In this document: in pieces, positions 8,236-17,453 of the stretch | Numbering within the stretch: position 1 is the first letter of the stretch | Layout: each line of letters opens with the position of its first letter | Assembly (NCBI GenBank): GCA_016706565.1 | Contig: JADJJI010000001.1 | Location: forward strand, 1-64,000 | Length of the DNA stretch: 64,000 nt | Source of the DNA: Piscinibacter sp. | GTDB taxonomy: Bacteria > Pseudomonadota > Gammaproteobacteria > Burkholderiales > Burkholderiaceae_C | Direction of reading: 5' to 3' | The notes under the pieces: model-generated | The model's database searches: none | The model's input: only the letters and a program-made list of their open reading frames with translations | What the model was told of the DNA's origin: nothing | Position numbers and translations under genes: made by a program

Positions 8236-10128
8236 TCAATGGTTCACCGCGCGCACCAGGGCCGGCTTGGCCCCGAAGCGCTTCAGGATGGATTGCTCGA
8301 TGCCCGCGGCGTCCAGCCCGCACATCGCCAGCAGCTTGGCCGGGTCGCCGTGTTCGACGAAGACGTCGGGCAGGCCCAGCGTCAGCACCGGTGTGCTCAG
8401 CCCGGCAGCGGCCAGTGCCTCCAGCACCGCACTGCCGGCGCCGCCCATCGTGCAGCCTTCCTCGACGGTGACGATGGCGTCGTGGCTGCGCGCCAGGTCG
8501 GCCACCAGCGCGGCATCCAGCGGCTTGGCGAAACGCATGTTGGCCACCGTGGCGTCGAGCTTCTCCGCCGCCGCCAGCGCCGGGTGCAGCAGTGTGCCGA
8601 AAGCGAGGATGGCGATGCGCGAGCCCTGCCGGCGCAATTCGCCCTTGCCGAAGGGGATCGCCGTCATCTCCTTCACGATCTCCACGCCGGCGCCGCTGCC
8701 GCGCGGGTAGCGCACGGCGCAGGGGTGGTTCTGCTGGAACGCCGTGTACAGCGCCTGGCGGCACTCGTTTTCATCCGAGGGCGTGAGCACGCTCATGTTC
8801 GGCACGCAGCGCAGGTAGGCGATGTCGTAGGCACCGGCGTGTGTGGGGCCGTCGGCACCGACGAGGCCGGCGCGGTCGAGAGCGAACACCACCGGCAGGT
8901 TCTGCAGCGCCACGTCGTGGATCAACTGGTCGTAGGCGCGCTGCAGGAAGGTCGAGTAGATCGCCACCACCGGCTTCAGGCCCTCGCAGGCGATGCCCGC
9001 GGCGAAGGTCACCGCGTGCTGCTCGGCGATGCCGACGTCGAAGTAGCGCTCCGGGAAGCGCTTGTGGAACTCCACCATGCCCGAGCCTTCGCGCATGGCC
9101 GGCGTGATGCCCACCAGGCGCTTGTCGGCTTCGGCCATGTCGCACAGCCACTGGCCGAAGATCTGCGTGAAGCTCGGCTTGCTCGGCACGGATTTCGGGA
9201 AGCCCTCGGCCGGGTCGAACTTGCCCGAGGCGGCGTGGTACTTGACCGGGTCGGCCTCGGCGAGCTTGTAGCCGTAGCCCTTCTTGGTGACCACGTGCAG
9301 GAATTGCGCACCGGGCTTGTCGCGCAGGTTCTCCAGCGTGGGGATCAGCGCGTCGAGGTCGTGGCCGTCGATCGGGCCGACGTAGTTGAAGCCGAACTCC
9401 TCGAAGATCGTGCCGGGCACGACCATGCCCTTGGCATGCTCCTCGAAACGCCGCGCCAGCTCGAACAGCGGCGGCGCGTTCTTCAGCACCGTCTTGGCGC
9501 CTTCGCGTGCAGCGGTGTAGAACTTGCCGCTCATCAGGCGCGCGAGGTACTTGTTCAGCGCACCCACCGGCGGGCTGATCGACATGTCGTTGTCGTTGAG
9601 CACCACCAGCAGGTTGGACACATGGCCCATGTGCGGCATGCCGGCATTGTTGAGCGCTTCGAAGGCCATGCCGGCCGTCATGGCACCGTCGCCGATGATC
9701 GCCACGGCATGGCGCTGCTCACCCTTCTGGGTCGCGGCGATGGCCATGCCCAGCGCGGCGGAGATCGAGGTCGACGAATGCGCGGTGCCGAAGGTGTCGT
9801 ACTCGCTCTCGTCGCGGCGCGGGAAACCGGAGATACCGCCGAGCTGGCGCAGCGTGCTCATGCGCTCGCGCCGGCCGGTCAGCACCTTGTGCGGGTACGT
9901 CTGGTGGCCCACGTCCCACACCAGACGGTCGTTCGGCGTGTCGAACACGTGGTGCAGCGCGATCGTCAGTTCCACCGTACCGAGGTTTGACGACAGGTGC
10001 CCGCCGGTCTGCGAGATGCTCGTGAGCACGTAGTCGCGCAGTTCGGTGGCGAGCTGCTTGAGCTCCAGGCGCGACAGCTTGCGCACGTCGGCCGGGCTGT
10101 TGATGGATGGAAGCAGCAGGTACTTCAT
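8236..10128 (-). CDS. dxs: 1-deoxy-D-xylulose-5-phosphate synthase
   Basis: Thiamine-diphosphate enzyme that joins pyruvate and glyceraldehyde-3-phosphate to start the MEP isoprenoid pathway, supplying the phytyl tail of bacteriochlorophyll, carotenoids and quinones. The 630 residues match family length. Visible hallmarks: [18 protein letters not shown] near residue 42, a [18 protein letters not shown] ThDP-binding stretch near 150, [14 protein letters not shown] near 178, and the transketolase-type C-terminal half with [15 protein letters not shown] and [15 protein letters not shown]. It starts three bases after the ispA stop, in the same operon. Confidence 0.97.
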   Translation of the reverse strand: MKYLLLPSINSPADVRKLSRLELKQLATELRDYVLTSISQTGGHLSSNLGTVELTIALHHVFDTPNDRLVWDVGHQTYPHKVLTGRRERMSTLRQLGGISGFPRRDESEYDTFGTAHSSTSISAALGMAIAATQKGEQRHAVAIIGDGAMTAGMAFEALNNAGMPHMGHVSNLLVVLNDNDMSISPPVGALNKYLARLMSGKFYTAAREGAKTVLKNAPPLFELARRFEEHAKGMVVPGTIFEEFGFNYVGPIDGHDLDALIPTLENLRDKPGAQFLHVVTKKGYGYKLAEADPVKYHAASGKFDPAEGFPKSVPSKPSFTQIFGQWLCDMAEADKRLVGITPAMREGSGMVEFHKRFPERYFDVGIAEQHAVTFAAGIACEGLKPVVAIYSTFLQRAYDQLIHDVALQNLPVVFALDRAGLVGADGPTHAGAYDIAYLRCVPNMSVLTPSDENECRQALYTAFQQNHPCAVRYPRGSGAGVEIVKEMTAIPFGKGELRRQGSRIAILAFGTLLHPALAAAEKLDATVANMRFAKPLDAALVADLARSHDAIVTVEEGCTMGGAGSAVLEALAAAGLSTPVLTLGLPDVFVEHGDPAKLLAMCGLDAAGIEQSILKRFGAKPALVRAVNH

Positions 10129-10131
10129 GGC

Positions 10132-11019
10132 TCAGTTATCCCTCTCGACCACCTTGTCGGCCAGCAGCGACAGGGCCGTGGTGTCGGCCAGCCCGCTGCG
10201 CCGCAGCGCCGCCTGGGCCTTCTCGCGCAGTTCGAGCGCATGGGCCCTCGCACGCTCCAGGCCGAGCACGCTGACGTAGGTCGGTTTGTTGTTGTCCAGG
10301 TCCTTGCCGGCGGTCTTGCCGAGCGTCTCGGAGGCCTGGGTGACGTCGAGGATGTCGTCGACCACCTGGAAGGCCAGGCCGAGCGCGTCGCCGTAGACGG
10401 CCAGTGCATCCCAGGCGGCAGCACCGATCGGCCCGCAGGCGGCGCCCATCAGCACGCTGCCCTGCAGCAGCGCACCGGTCTTGCGGTGGTGCATGTCGCG
10501 CAGCGACTGTTCGTCCAGCGGCTTGCCGATGCTGGCCAGGTCGATCGCCTGGCCACCGGCCATGCCGGCATGGCCGGCGGCGCGCGCCAGCAAGGCGCAC
10601 AGGCGGGCCTGCAGGGCCGGCGCGACACCCTGCTCGGGCGTCAGCACTTCGAAGGCCAGCGCCTGCATCGCATCGCCGGCGAGCATGGCCTGCGCTTCGC
10701 CGAAGCGAACGTGCACCGTGGGCTTGCCCCGGCGCAGCACGTCGTTGTCCATGCAGGGCATGTCGTCGTGCACCAGCGAGTAGGCGTGGATCAGCTCGAC
10801 GGCGCAGGCCGCGCGAAGCGCCGCTTCGCGTTCGCCGTCCACGGCCTGCGCGGCCGCCAGCACCAGCAGGGGCCGCAGGCGCTTGCCGCCATCGAGCACG
10901 CCGTAGCGCATGGCCTGGCCGAGGCCGGCCGGAGCATCGGCCGGCACCCAGGCGTCCAGCGCCGACTCGACGGCGTCGAGCTCGGCCGCGGCCCAGGCAT
11001 CGAACTGGCTCTTCCTCAT
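10132..11019 (-). CDS. ispA: Short-chain polyprenyl (farnesyl/geranylgeranyl) diphosphate synthase
   Basis: Condenses C5 units made by the MEP pathway into farnesyl (possibly geranylgeranyl) diphosphate. Both aspartate-rich motifs are present in the 295-residue protein: DDMPCMDND near residue 92 and DDILD near 225, the former with the two-residue insertion typical of bacterial short-chain enzymes. KTGALL and GGKRLRP stretches complete the fold. Its ATG overlaps the xseB stop and it is followed immediately by dxs, the usual proteobacterial order xseB-ispA-dxs. Chain length cannot be fixed by eye. Confidence 0.95.
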   Translation of the reverse strand: MRKSQFDAWAAAELDAVESALDAWVPADAPAGLGQAMRYGVLDGGKRLRPLLVLAAAQAVDGEREAALRAACAVELIHAYSLVHDDMPCMDNDVLRRGKPTVHVRFGEAQAMLAGDAMQALAFEVLTPEQGVAPALQARLCALLARAAGHAGMAGGQAIDLASIGKPLDEQSLRDMHHRKTGALLQGSVLMGAACGPIGAAAWDALAVYGDALGLAFQVVDDILDVTQASETLGKTAGKDLDNNKPTYVSVLGLERARAHALELREKAQAALRRSGLADTTALSLLADKVVERDN

Positions 11020-11255
11020 CCGGCGATCCAGGGCTTGAGTTGCCCTTCCTCGAGCACCTTCACCTGCGTCTCGACCGCCTCCAGCCGGCTGCGGCAGAAC
11101 GCCAGCAGTTCGGCGCCGCGACGGTAGCTGTCGATCATCTGGTCCAGCGGCAGTTGCCCGCCTTCCATGCCGGCCACGAGGCGCTCCAGTTCGCGCAACG
11201 CGTCTTCATAGCTGGCCGGCTCGTTGGCGGGGGTCTTGGGGGTGCTTTTTGCCAT
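11016..11255 (-). CDS. xseB: Exodeoxyribonuclease VII small subunit
   Basis: Small subunit (79 residues) of ExoVII, which degrades single-stranded DNA together with XseA. The characteristic segment [19 protein letters not shown] and the helical run [16 protein letters not shown] are visible. The ATG at 11253-11255 is chosen over a longer upstream frame because it yields the family length. ATGA overlap with ispA marks an operon. A -10-like TACAAT lies upstream on this strand (11279-11274). Confidence 0.93.
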   Translation of the reverse strand: MAKSTPKTPANEPASYEDALRELERLVAGMEGGQLPLDQMIDSYRRGAELLAFCRSRLEAVETQVKVLEEGQLKPWIAG

Positions 11256-11382
11256 GCGCAATCTCTGGGCTCGATTGTAGTCAGCCGCACCCCGAAGGCG
11301 CCCCGGGTTGTTGCGCCAATGCCCCCGCCGCCGCAGAGGCAACTCCCCACGGCGACTTCGCCCCCTCGAAGGACCCCCCGGG

Positions 11383-11481
11383 TACAATCCGCGGCCCGTC
11401 AGGCAAGACGGGTCCCTTCTGACCCACGCCCGGTGCGCCGGGGTGGTGGTTTGACATCGGTTTTTGGAGATCCTGGGGATC
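11383..11481 (+). promoter_or_regulatory. Putative promoter and structured leader of the Rieske oxygenase gene
   Basis: A -10-like TACAAT (11383-11388) is followed by a leader of about 85-90 bases with two hairpins: GTCAG (11398-11402) pairing CTGAC (11419-11423), and CCACGCCCGG (11424-11433) pairing CCGGGGTGG (11438-11446) around a TGCG loop with one mismatch. GGAGA at 11466-11470 could be the ribosome site. No -35 is evident. The rest of the gap from 11256 holds nothing else I recognise. Confidence 0.4.
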
Positions 11482-12600
11482 ATGTCCGACCTGAGCGTCC
11501 CTCTCGAGGCGCTGCAGCGCGCCCGCTCGCAACTCTCCGTCAGCACATATTTCGACGCCGGCCTGCACCGTCGCGAGATGGAGCTGATCTTCGAGTCCGG
11601 GCCGCGCTATCTCGGGCACGAGTTGTCGGTGCCCGAGGTCGGCGACTTCCATGCCCTGCCGCAGGAACACGAAGGCCGCGCCCTGGTGCACACCGCGCAG
11701 GGCGTGGAGCTGATCTCCAATGTCTGCCGGCATCGCCAGGCTTTGATGCTGCGCGGGCGCGGCCACACCGGCAGCAACGTCGTGTGCCCGCTGCACCGCT
11801 GGACCTACGACACCCACGGCCAGCTGCTGGGCGCGCCGCACTTCGCCGACGACCCTTGCCTGAACCTGCGCAACTACCCGGTGCAGAACTGGAACGGCCT
11901 GCTCTTCGAAGGCGCTGGCCGCGACGTCAACGCCGACCTGGCCCGCCTCGGCCCGAAGGCCGACATGGACTTCTCCGGCTACGTGTTCGACAGCGTTCAC
12001 CTGCACGAGTGCGACTACAACTGGAAGACCTTCATCGAGGTCTACCTGGAGGACTACCACGTCGCGCCCTTCCACCCCGGCCTGGGCGGCTTCGTCAGCT
12101 GCGAAGACCTGCGCTGGGAGTTCGGCGCCCAGCATTCGGTGCAGACGGTGGGCGCCAACAACGCGCTGGCCAAGGCCGGTTCGGCCACCTACCGCAAGTG
12201 GCACGACGCCGTTCTCGCCTACCGCAACGGCGTGCCGCCCAAGCATGGCGCCATCTGGCTGACCTACTACCCGAACGTGATGGTCGAGTGGTATCCGCAT
12301 GTGCTGGTGGTCTCCACGCTGTTCCCCAAGGGGCCGAACAAGACGCTCAACATGGTCGAGTTCTTCTACCCGGAAGAGATCGCCGCGTTCGAGCGCGAAT
12401 TCGTCGAGGCCGAGCAGGCCGCCTACTGGGAGACCTGCGCCGAGGACGACGAGATCGGCCTGCGCATGGACGCCGGCCGGCGCGCGCTGATGGAGCGCGG
12501 CGACGACGAGGTCGGCCCCTACCAGAGCCCGATGGAAGACGGCATGCAGCAGTTCCACGAGTGGTACCGCCGCATGATGGGGCCGGCTCTCGAAGGCTGA
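11482..12600 (+). CDS. Rieske [2Fe-2S] aromatic ring-hydroxylating oxygenase alpha-subunit family protein
   Basis: 372 residues. The Rieske cluster ligands are clear: C-x-H in NVCRHRQAL near residue 82 and [12 protein letters not shown] near 101. A mononuclear-iron region follows, with the D-x2-H-x4-H-like [11 protein letters not shown] near residue 192. Such proteins hydroxylate aromatic or alicyclic rings using electrons from a reductase; no reductase or ferredoxin gene lies next to it, and the substrate is unknown. A TTG at 11464 keeps the frame open, but the ATG at 11482 fits the ribosome site and family start better. It diverges from the xseB operon. Confidence 0.85.
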   Translation: MSDLSVPLEALQRARSQLSVSTYFDAGLHRREMELIFESGPRYLGHELSVPEVGDFHALPQEHEGRALVHTAQGVELISNVCRHRQALMLRGRGHTGSNVVCPLHRWTYDTHGQLLGAPHFADDPCLNLRNYPVQNWNGLLFEGAGRDVNADLARLGPKADMDFSGYVFDSVHLHECDYNWKTFIEVYLEDYHVAPFHPGLGGFVSCEDLRWEFGAQHSVQTVGANNALAKAGSATYRKWHDAVLAYRNGVPPKHGAIWLTYYPNVMVEWYPHVLVVSTLFPKGPNKTLNMVEFFYPEEIAAFEREFVEAEQAAYWETCAEDDEIGLRMDAGRRALMERGDDEVGPYQSPMEDGMQQFHEWYRRMMGPALEG

Positions 12601-12653
12601 GCCCTTTCGAGCCTCGGACCCGGCACCGGCCGGGGGCAGACGACAATCCCGGC

Positions 12654-13547
12654 ATGTCTGCTCCCTGGATGATGGTGCTCGCGTCGCTGCTGTTCGCGAC
12701 CATGGGCGTGTGCGTCAAGCTCGCCTCGGCGCACTACGCCACCGGCGAGATCGTGTTCTACCGCGGCCTGACCGGCGTGCTGCTGATGTGGGGCTTCGCG
12801 CGCTGGCAGGGCGGCACGCTGCGCACCTCGCTGGCCTCGATGCACTTCTGGCGCAGCCTGTCGGGCGTGACCGCGCTGTGCCTGTGGTTCTACGCCATCG
12901 GCAACCTGCCGCTGGCCACCGCGATGACGCTGAACTACATGTCGTCGGTGTGGATGGCCCTCTTCCTCGTCGGCGGCGCGATCATGCTCGGCAGCCAGCG
13001 TGTCGACGGCCGGCTGATCGCCACCATCCTGCTCGGCTTCGCCGGCGTCGGCCTGATCCTGCGGCCCACCATCGAGCAGGACCAGCTGTGGCACGGCCTG
13101 ATCGGCCTGCTGTCGGGAATGATCTCAGCCACGGCCTACCTGCAGGTCACGGCGCTGGGGCGGGCCGGCGAGCCGGAGTTCCGCATCGTCTTCTACTTCT
13201 CCTGCGGCGGCATCGCCGCCGGCGCGCTGACCACGCTGTGGACCGGCATCACGCCGCACCGCACGCTGGAGGGCCCGGCGCTGCTGCTCGCGGTCGGCCT
13301 GCTCGCCACGGTGGCCCAGTTGCTGATGACCCGCGCCTACGGCACTGGCCGCACGCTGGTCAATGCCAGCCTGCAGTACCTTGGCATCGCGTTCGCGTTC
13401 GTCTACGGCGTGCTGCTGTTCGACGAGCGCATCACCTGGATGTCGCTGGCCGGCATGGTGCTGATCGTCGCAGCGGGCCTGGGCGCCTCGCTGCTGCGCA
13501 GCAGGGCCGCACCGGCCGACGCCACCCAATCCACTTTCGAGGGCTGA
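12654..13547 (+). CDS. EamA/DMT-superfamily transporter (second)
   Basis: 297-residue inner-membrane protein with about ten hydrophobic segments in two EamA halves (first half starts WMMVLASLLFATMGVCVKLASA; the second includes VAQLLMTRAYGTGRT and ends in a membrane segment near 285). A -10-like GACAAT (12642-12647) ends six bases before the ATG, so the mRNA may be leaderless. The stop is two bases before the sseA start. Transported substrate unknown. It is not a recent duplicate of the 5708-6655 protein, as the sequences differ throughout. Confidence 0.85.
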   Translation: MSAPWMMVLASLLFATMGVCVKLASAHYATGEIVFYRGLTGVLLMWGFARWQGGTLRTSLASMHFWRSLSGVTALCLWFYAIGNLPLATAMTLNYMSSVWMALFLVGGAIMLGSQRVDGRLIATILLGFAGVGLILRPTIEQDQLWHGLIGLLSGMISATAYLQVTALGRAGEPEFRIVFYFSCGGIAAGALTTLWTGITPHRTLEGPALLLAVGLLATVAQLLMTRAYGTGRTLVNASLQYLGIAFAFVYGVLLFDERITWMSLAGMVLIVAAGLGASLLRSRAAPADATQSTFEG

Positions 13548-13549
13548 AC

Positions 13550-14401
13550 ATGAACCGGACCTGGACCACCCTGATCGGCGCCGCCGAACTGCGCGCCCTG
13601 CTGGCCGACGGCGCCACGCCGGTGCTCGTCGACTGCAGTTTCGACCTCATGGACACCGAGGCCGGCGAACGCGCCTGGCGAGATGGCCACATCGCCGGCT
13701 CGCACTACCTGCACCTGGACCGCGATCTGTCGGGCACCAAGTCCGGCCGCAACGGGCGCCACCCGCTGCCCGAGCGCAGCGTGTTCGCGGCCACGCTCGG
13801 GCGGCTCGGCGTGACCCCGGCCACGCAGGTGATCGTGCTGGACCGCCAGGGCGGCACCTACGCCGCACGGCTGTGGTGGATGCTGCGCTGGATGGGCCAC
13901 GAGGCCGTGGCCGTGCTCGACGGCGGCCTGCAGGCCTGGACTGCCGCCGGCGGCGATGTCGACAGCAGTGAACCGCCGCCACGCGCTGCGGCGCCCTACC
14001 CCGACCGCCAGCCGCTGGCCGCCGTCACGAGCGCCGACGCGCTGGCGGCACAGCTCGGCCGCGTGAAGCTGGTCGACGCGCGGGCGGGCGAACGTTTCCG
14101 CGGCGAGGTGGAGCCGCTGGACAAGGCGGCCGGCCACATCCCTGGCGCGCTGAACCGCTTCTTCAAGGACAACCTCACCACCGACGGGCGCTTCAAGCCG
14201 GCCGACACGCTGCGCGGCGAGTACCTCGCGCTGCTTGGCGGCGATGCCGCGGCCCGCACAGTGCACCAGTGCGGCTCGGGCGTGACCGCCTGCCACAACC
14301 TGCTGGCCATGGAGCATGCCGGCCTGGCGGGCTCGCGCCTGTACCCGGGCTCGTGGAGCGAGTGGTCGTCCGACCCCACGCGGCCCGTCGCGCGCGGTTG
14401 A
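13550..14401 (+). CDS. sseA: 3-mercaptopyruvate/thiosulfate sulfurtransferase
   Basis: Two-rhodanese-domain sulfurtransferase of 283 residues that moves sulfane sulfur from mercaptopyruvate or thiosulfate to an acceptor. The inactive N-terminal domain contains LVDCSFDLMDTEAGERAW and GHIAGSHYLHLDRDLSG; the C-terminal domain ends with the active-site loop QCGSGVTAC near residue 241. CGSGVTA favours the mercaptopyruvate subgroup over classical rhodanese, whose loop is CRKGVTA. It follows the transporter by two bases and is probably cotranscribed. Confidence 0.9.
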   Translation: MNRTWTTLIGAAELRALLADGATPVLVDCSFDLMDTEAGERAWRDGHIAGSHYLHLDRDLSGTKSGRNGRHPLPERSVFAATLGRLGVTPATQVIVLDRQGGTYAARLWWMLRWMGHEAVAVLDGGLQAWTAAGGDVDSSEPPPRAAAPYPDRQPLAAVTSADALAAQLGRVKLVDARAGERFRGEVEPLDKAAGHIPGALNRFFKDNLTTDGRFKPADTLRGEYLALLGGDAAARTVHQCGSGVTACHNLLAMEHAGLAGSRLYPGSWSEWSSDPTRPVARG

Positions 14402-14486
14402 CCCCCATCAAGCTTGCGCTTACCCTGCGGATCGACACTGCCTTCATTCAGGCGCCTCGTGGCGTCGCCATTCGAAGGAGATCCAC

Positions 14487-14921
14487 ATGTTCAAGCGCAT
14501 CCTCGTCCCGAGCGACGGTTCCGACATCACCAGCAAGGCCGTCGACACGGCCATCGCCCTGGCCAAGTCCGTGGGCGCACAGCTCTACACGATCAGCGTG
14601 AAGGAGCCCTTCCCCTACAGCGCGATCTCGGAGATGCAGCCCACGCCGCCGCAGGAGTTCTTCGACGCGCAGGAGCGCATCGCCGCCAAGCGCGTGGCCA
14701 CCGTCGTCGATGCCGCCAAGACCGCCGGCCTCGCCTGCCAGGGCCACACGGTCGAGGCGCTGCACCCGTGGGAAGCCATCATCGACCACGCCAAGCGCAC
14801 CGAATGCGACCTGCTCGTGATGGCCTCGCACGGCCGCCGCGGCGTCACGGCGCTGCTGCTGGGCAGCGAGACGCAGAAGGTGCTGACGCACTCGACGGTG
14901 CCGGTGCTGGTGGTGCGCTGA
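14487..14921 (+). CDS. Universal stress protein (UspA family)
   Basis: A 144-residue single-domain Usp. It begins MFKRILVPSDGSDITSKA, and the nucleotide-binding signature G-x2-G-x9-G-S is complete in SHGRRGVTALLLGSE near residue 118, so it is probably an ATP-binding type. The start is fixed by AAGGAG at 14475-14480, six bases upstream. It is monocistronic; Usp proteins respond to starvation and oxygen or energy stress. The 85-base gap before it shows no clear promoter. Confidence 0.93.
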   Translation: MFKRILVPSDGSDITSKAVDTAIALAKSVGAQLYTISVKEPFPYSAISEMQPTPPQEFFDAQERIAAKRVATVVDAAKTAGLACQGHTVEALHPWEAIIDHAKRTECDLLVMASHGRRGVTALLLGSETQKVLTHSTVPVLVVR

Positions 14922-14949
14922 CGCGCACCCGCGCGGCCGGCCCGCGACT

Positions 14950-15813
14950 TCAGGTCACGCCGTTCGCCTTCAACCACGCGACGGCGCGTTTCCAGCCGTC
15001 TTCGGCCTGCTCCTTGCGATAGCTGGGCCGGTAGTCGGCGTGGAAGGCATGCGGCGTGTCCGGGTAGATCACCAGCTCGGACTTCGTGTTGCCCGCAGCC
15101 TTGATCGCCGCCATCATCTTCTCGACCGTGTCGTTCGGAATGCCGGGGTCGGCGCCGCCATACAGTGCCAGCACGGCGGCCTTCACGTTCGCGGCCACGT
15201 CGAGCGCCGGCTTGTCACCCGGGAAATAGCTGCGCGCCACCGGCCCATACCAGGGCACCGCGGCCTTCACCGCGGCGTTGTGTGCCGCGTACATCCAGGT
15301 CGTGCGCCCGCCCCAGCAGAAGCCGGTGATGCCCAGCTTCGAGGTGTCGCCACCGTTCGCCTTGGCCCAGGCCACCGCGGCGTCGAGGTCGCCCATGACC
15401 TGCTTGTCGGGCACCTTGGCGATCACCTCGCTGACCAGCTTGGCGATCTCGCCGTACGACTGTGCGTCGCCCTGGCGGACAAACAGCTCCGGCGCGATCG
15501 CCATGTAGCCCAGCTTGGCGAAGCGCCGCGCCACGTCGGCGATGTGCTCGTGCACGCCGAAGATCTCCGACACCACCAGCACCACCGGCAGGCCGGTCTT
15601 GCCGGCCGGCTGGGCGCGGTAGGCCGGCATCTTGAAGTCGCCCACCGGAATCATGACCTCGCCGACGGTCAGGCCTTCGCTGTCGGTCTTGATGGTCTGC
15701 GCAGTGACCGGCAGCACGGCGGCGGCAAAGCCGCTGCCCACGGCCGTCTTCACGAAACCCCGGCGCGAGAAATCACGCGACGGCACCAGACTGTCGATCT
15801 CCTGCTGAAGCAT
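14950..15813 (-). CDS. Dienelactone hydrolase family protein with Tat signal
   Basis: Alpha/beta hydrolase of 287 residues. A twin-arginine signal is visible (SRRGFVKTAVGSGFAAAVLPV, residues ~15-35), so it is predicted to be periplasmic, unlike cytoplasmic catechol-pathway enzymes. The catalytic triad of the family can be placed: nucleophile Cys in GFCWGG near residue 165, Asp in GGADPGIP near 213, His in TPHAFHADYRP near 255. The ATG at 15811-15813 gives the Tat signal a normal position; the frame is open upstream. Natural substrate unknown. Confidence 0.87.
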   Translation of the reverse strand: MLQQEIDSLVPSRDFSRRGFVKTAVGSGFAAAVLPVTAQTIKTDSEGLTVGEVMIPVGDFKMPAYRAQPAGKTGLPVVLVVSEIFGVHEHIADVARRFAKLGYMAIAPELFVRQGDAQSYGEIAKLVSEVIAKVPDKQVMGDLDAAVAWAKANGGDTSKLGITGFCWGGRTTWMYAAHNAAVKAAVPWYGPVARSYFPGDKPALDVAANVKAAVLALYGGADPGIPNDTVEKMMAAIKAAGNTKSELVIYPDTPHAFHADYRPSYRKEQAEDGWKRAVAWLKANGVT

Positions 15814-15913
15814 GACGAACCTTTGCTGCGTTGTTCGGAGCGGCGATTCTAGGAACAGCGCCGCACCGCTGCACGACCCCGGTGGCAACAGGGTTTGACC
15901 GCACAATCGCCGC

Positions 15914-17443
15914 ATGACCCTGCCCGCGAACGGAACCCCGGACTTCGACACGCGGTGGCCCGGCCAGCTGGCCGCCATCGACATGGGCTCGAACAGCTTC
16001 AGGCTCGAGATCGGACAGCTGCACCAGGGCCGCTACCGGCGTGTCGACTACCTCAAGGAAACGGTGCGCCTGGGGGCCGGCCTCGACAGCAACGGTTTCC
16101 TCACCGAAGAAGCGGTGCTGCGCGGCCTGGCCTGCCTGGCGCGCTTCGCGCAGCGCCTGAAGGGTTATGCACCACAGCAGATCCGCGCCGTGGCCACGCA
16201 GACGCTGCGCGAGGCGCGCAACCGCGACGCCTTCCTGGCGCGCGCGCAGACGGTGCTGGGCCGGCCGATCGAGGTGATCTCGGGCCGCGAAGAGGCGCGC
16301 CTGATCTACGCCGGCGTGGCGCGGCTGCAGCCGTCGAACGTGCCTCGGCTGGTCATCGACATCGGCGGGCGCTCCACCGAGATGATCCTCGGCCAGGGCC
16401 GCAAGCCGCTGCGCGCCGAGAGCTTCCAGGTCGGCAGCGTGAGCCTGTCGATGCGCTACTTCGGCGACGGCCGCATCACCGAGCAGGCATTCCGTGCCGC
16501 CCAGGTGGCCGCCGGCGCCGAACTGGAGGAAGCGCTCGAACCCTTCGCGCCGGTGCACTGGCACGAGGCGCTGGGCTCCTCGGGCACGGTGGGCGCCGTA
16601 TCGCAGCTGCTGGCCGCCAGCGGCATCAGTGACGGCCGCATCACCGCCGAAGGGCTGCGCTGGCTGATCGAGCGCTGCCTGCACGCGGGGCGCGTCGACC
16701 GCCTCGACCTGCCCGGCCTGAAAGAAGACCGCCGTGCGGTGATCGCCGGCGGCCTGGCCATCCTGTACACGCTGGCCGCCAACTTCGGCATCGACGTGCT
16801 GCAGCCCGCACGCGGCGCCCTGCGCCAGGGCGTGATCTTCGATCTCGACGAGCGCCTGCACGCCACGGCGCTGGAGCAGGACGGGCACGACATCCGCGAC
16901 GCCACGGTGCGCGAATTGCAGCGCCGATTCATGGTCGACACGCAGCAGGCGCAGCGCGTCTCGACGATCGCCGAGCGGCTGTACGAGCAGGCGCAGCCGC
17001 GCGCCGGCCGCGAGGCGCGCCGCGAACTGCTGTGGGCCTGCGCTCTGCACGAGATGGGCATGATGGTGTCGCACCACGACCACCACCGCCACAGCGCCTA
17101 TCTGGTGGCGCACGCGGATGCGCCGGGCTTCTCGCAGAGCCAGCAGCGCCGCGTGGCCGACCTGGTGCTCGGCCAGCGCGGCGGCCTTCGCAAGGTGGAG
17201 GCCAGCCTGGCGCAGGAGACCTTCGCGTGGCAGGTGCTGTGCCTGCGGCTGGCGATCATCAAGTGCCATGCGCGCGGCCAGGTTCGCGCCGACGTGCTGT
17301 CGCTGGCACGAAGCGGCACGCAGGCGAGCCTCGACTTCCCGGCCGACTGGTCGGCCCTGCACCCGCGCACGCTCTTCCTGCTGCATGAAGAGGCCCAGGC
17401 CTGGTCGCGCGGCGGCGTGCTGAAGCTGGCGCTGCGCGGCTGA
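15914..17443 (+). CDS. ppx: Exopolyphosphatase / pppGpp phosphohydrolase family
   Basis: 509 residues, the family's usual length. The N-terminal ASKHA-fold phosphate-binding motif IDMGSNSFRLEIGQ is near residue 20, EVISGREEARLIYAGVA near 120, VIDIGGRSTEMILG near 145 and GSSGTVGAVSQLL near 225. It removes terminal phosphate from polyphosphate chains and/or pppGpp. Its partner ppk lies 5 kb away on the opposite strand. CACAAT (15902-15907) lies six bases before the ATG, a spacing repeated at other genes here. It converges with the CoA-transferase gene with ten bases between the stops. Confidence 0.92.
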   Translation: MTLPANGTPDFDTRWPGQLAAIDMGSNSFRLEIGQLHQGRYRRVDYLKETVRLGAGLDSNGFLTEEAVLRGLACLARFAQRLKGYAPQQIRAVATQTLREARNRDAFLARAQTVLGRPIEVISGREEARLIYAGVARLQPSNVPRLVIDIGGRSTEMILGQGRKPLRAESFQVGSVSLSMRYFGDGRITEQAFRAAQVAAGAELEEALEPFAPVHWHEALGSSGTVGAVSQLLAASGISDGRITAEGLRWLIERCLHAGRVDRLDLPGLKEDRRAVIAGGLAILYTLAANFGIDVLQPARGALRQGVIFDLDERLHATALEQDGHDIRDATVRELQRRFMVDTQQAQRVSTIAERLYEQAQPRAGREARRELLWACALHEMGMMVSHHDHHRHSAYLVAHADAPGFSQSQQRRVADLVLGQRGGLRKVEASLAQETFAWQVLCLRLAIIKCHARGQVRADVLSLARSGTQASLDFPADWSALHPRTLFLLHEEAQAWSRGGVLKLALRG

Positions 17444-17453
17444 GCGGGAGACC

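Noticed and set aside
8239-9990. 583-residue plus-strand frame over dxs
   Set aside because: Mirror of dxs, with His/Gln/Arg-rich composition and no motif.
10404-13547. 1047-residue plus-strand frame covering ispA, xseB and the Rieske gene
   Set aside because: Only its last 297 residues (from 12654) are protein-like; the rest is Arg/Ala/Pro noise.
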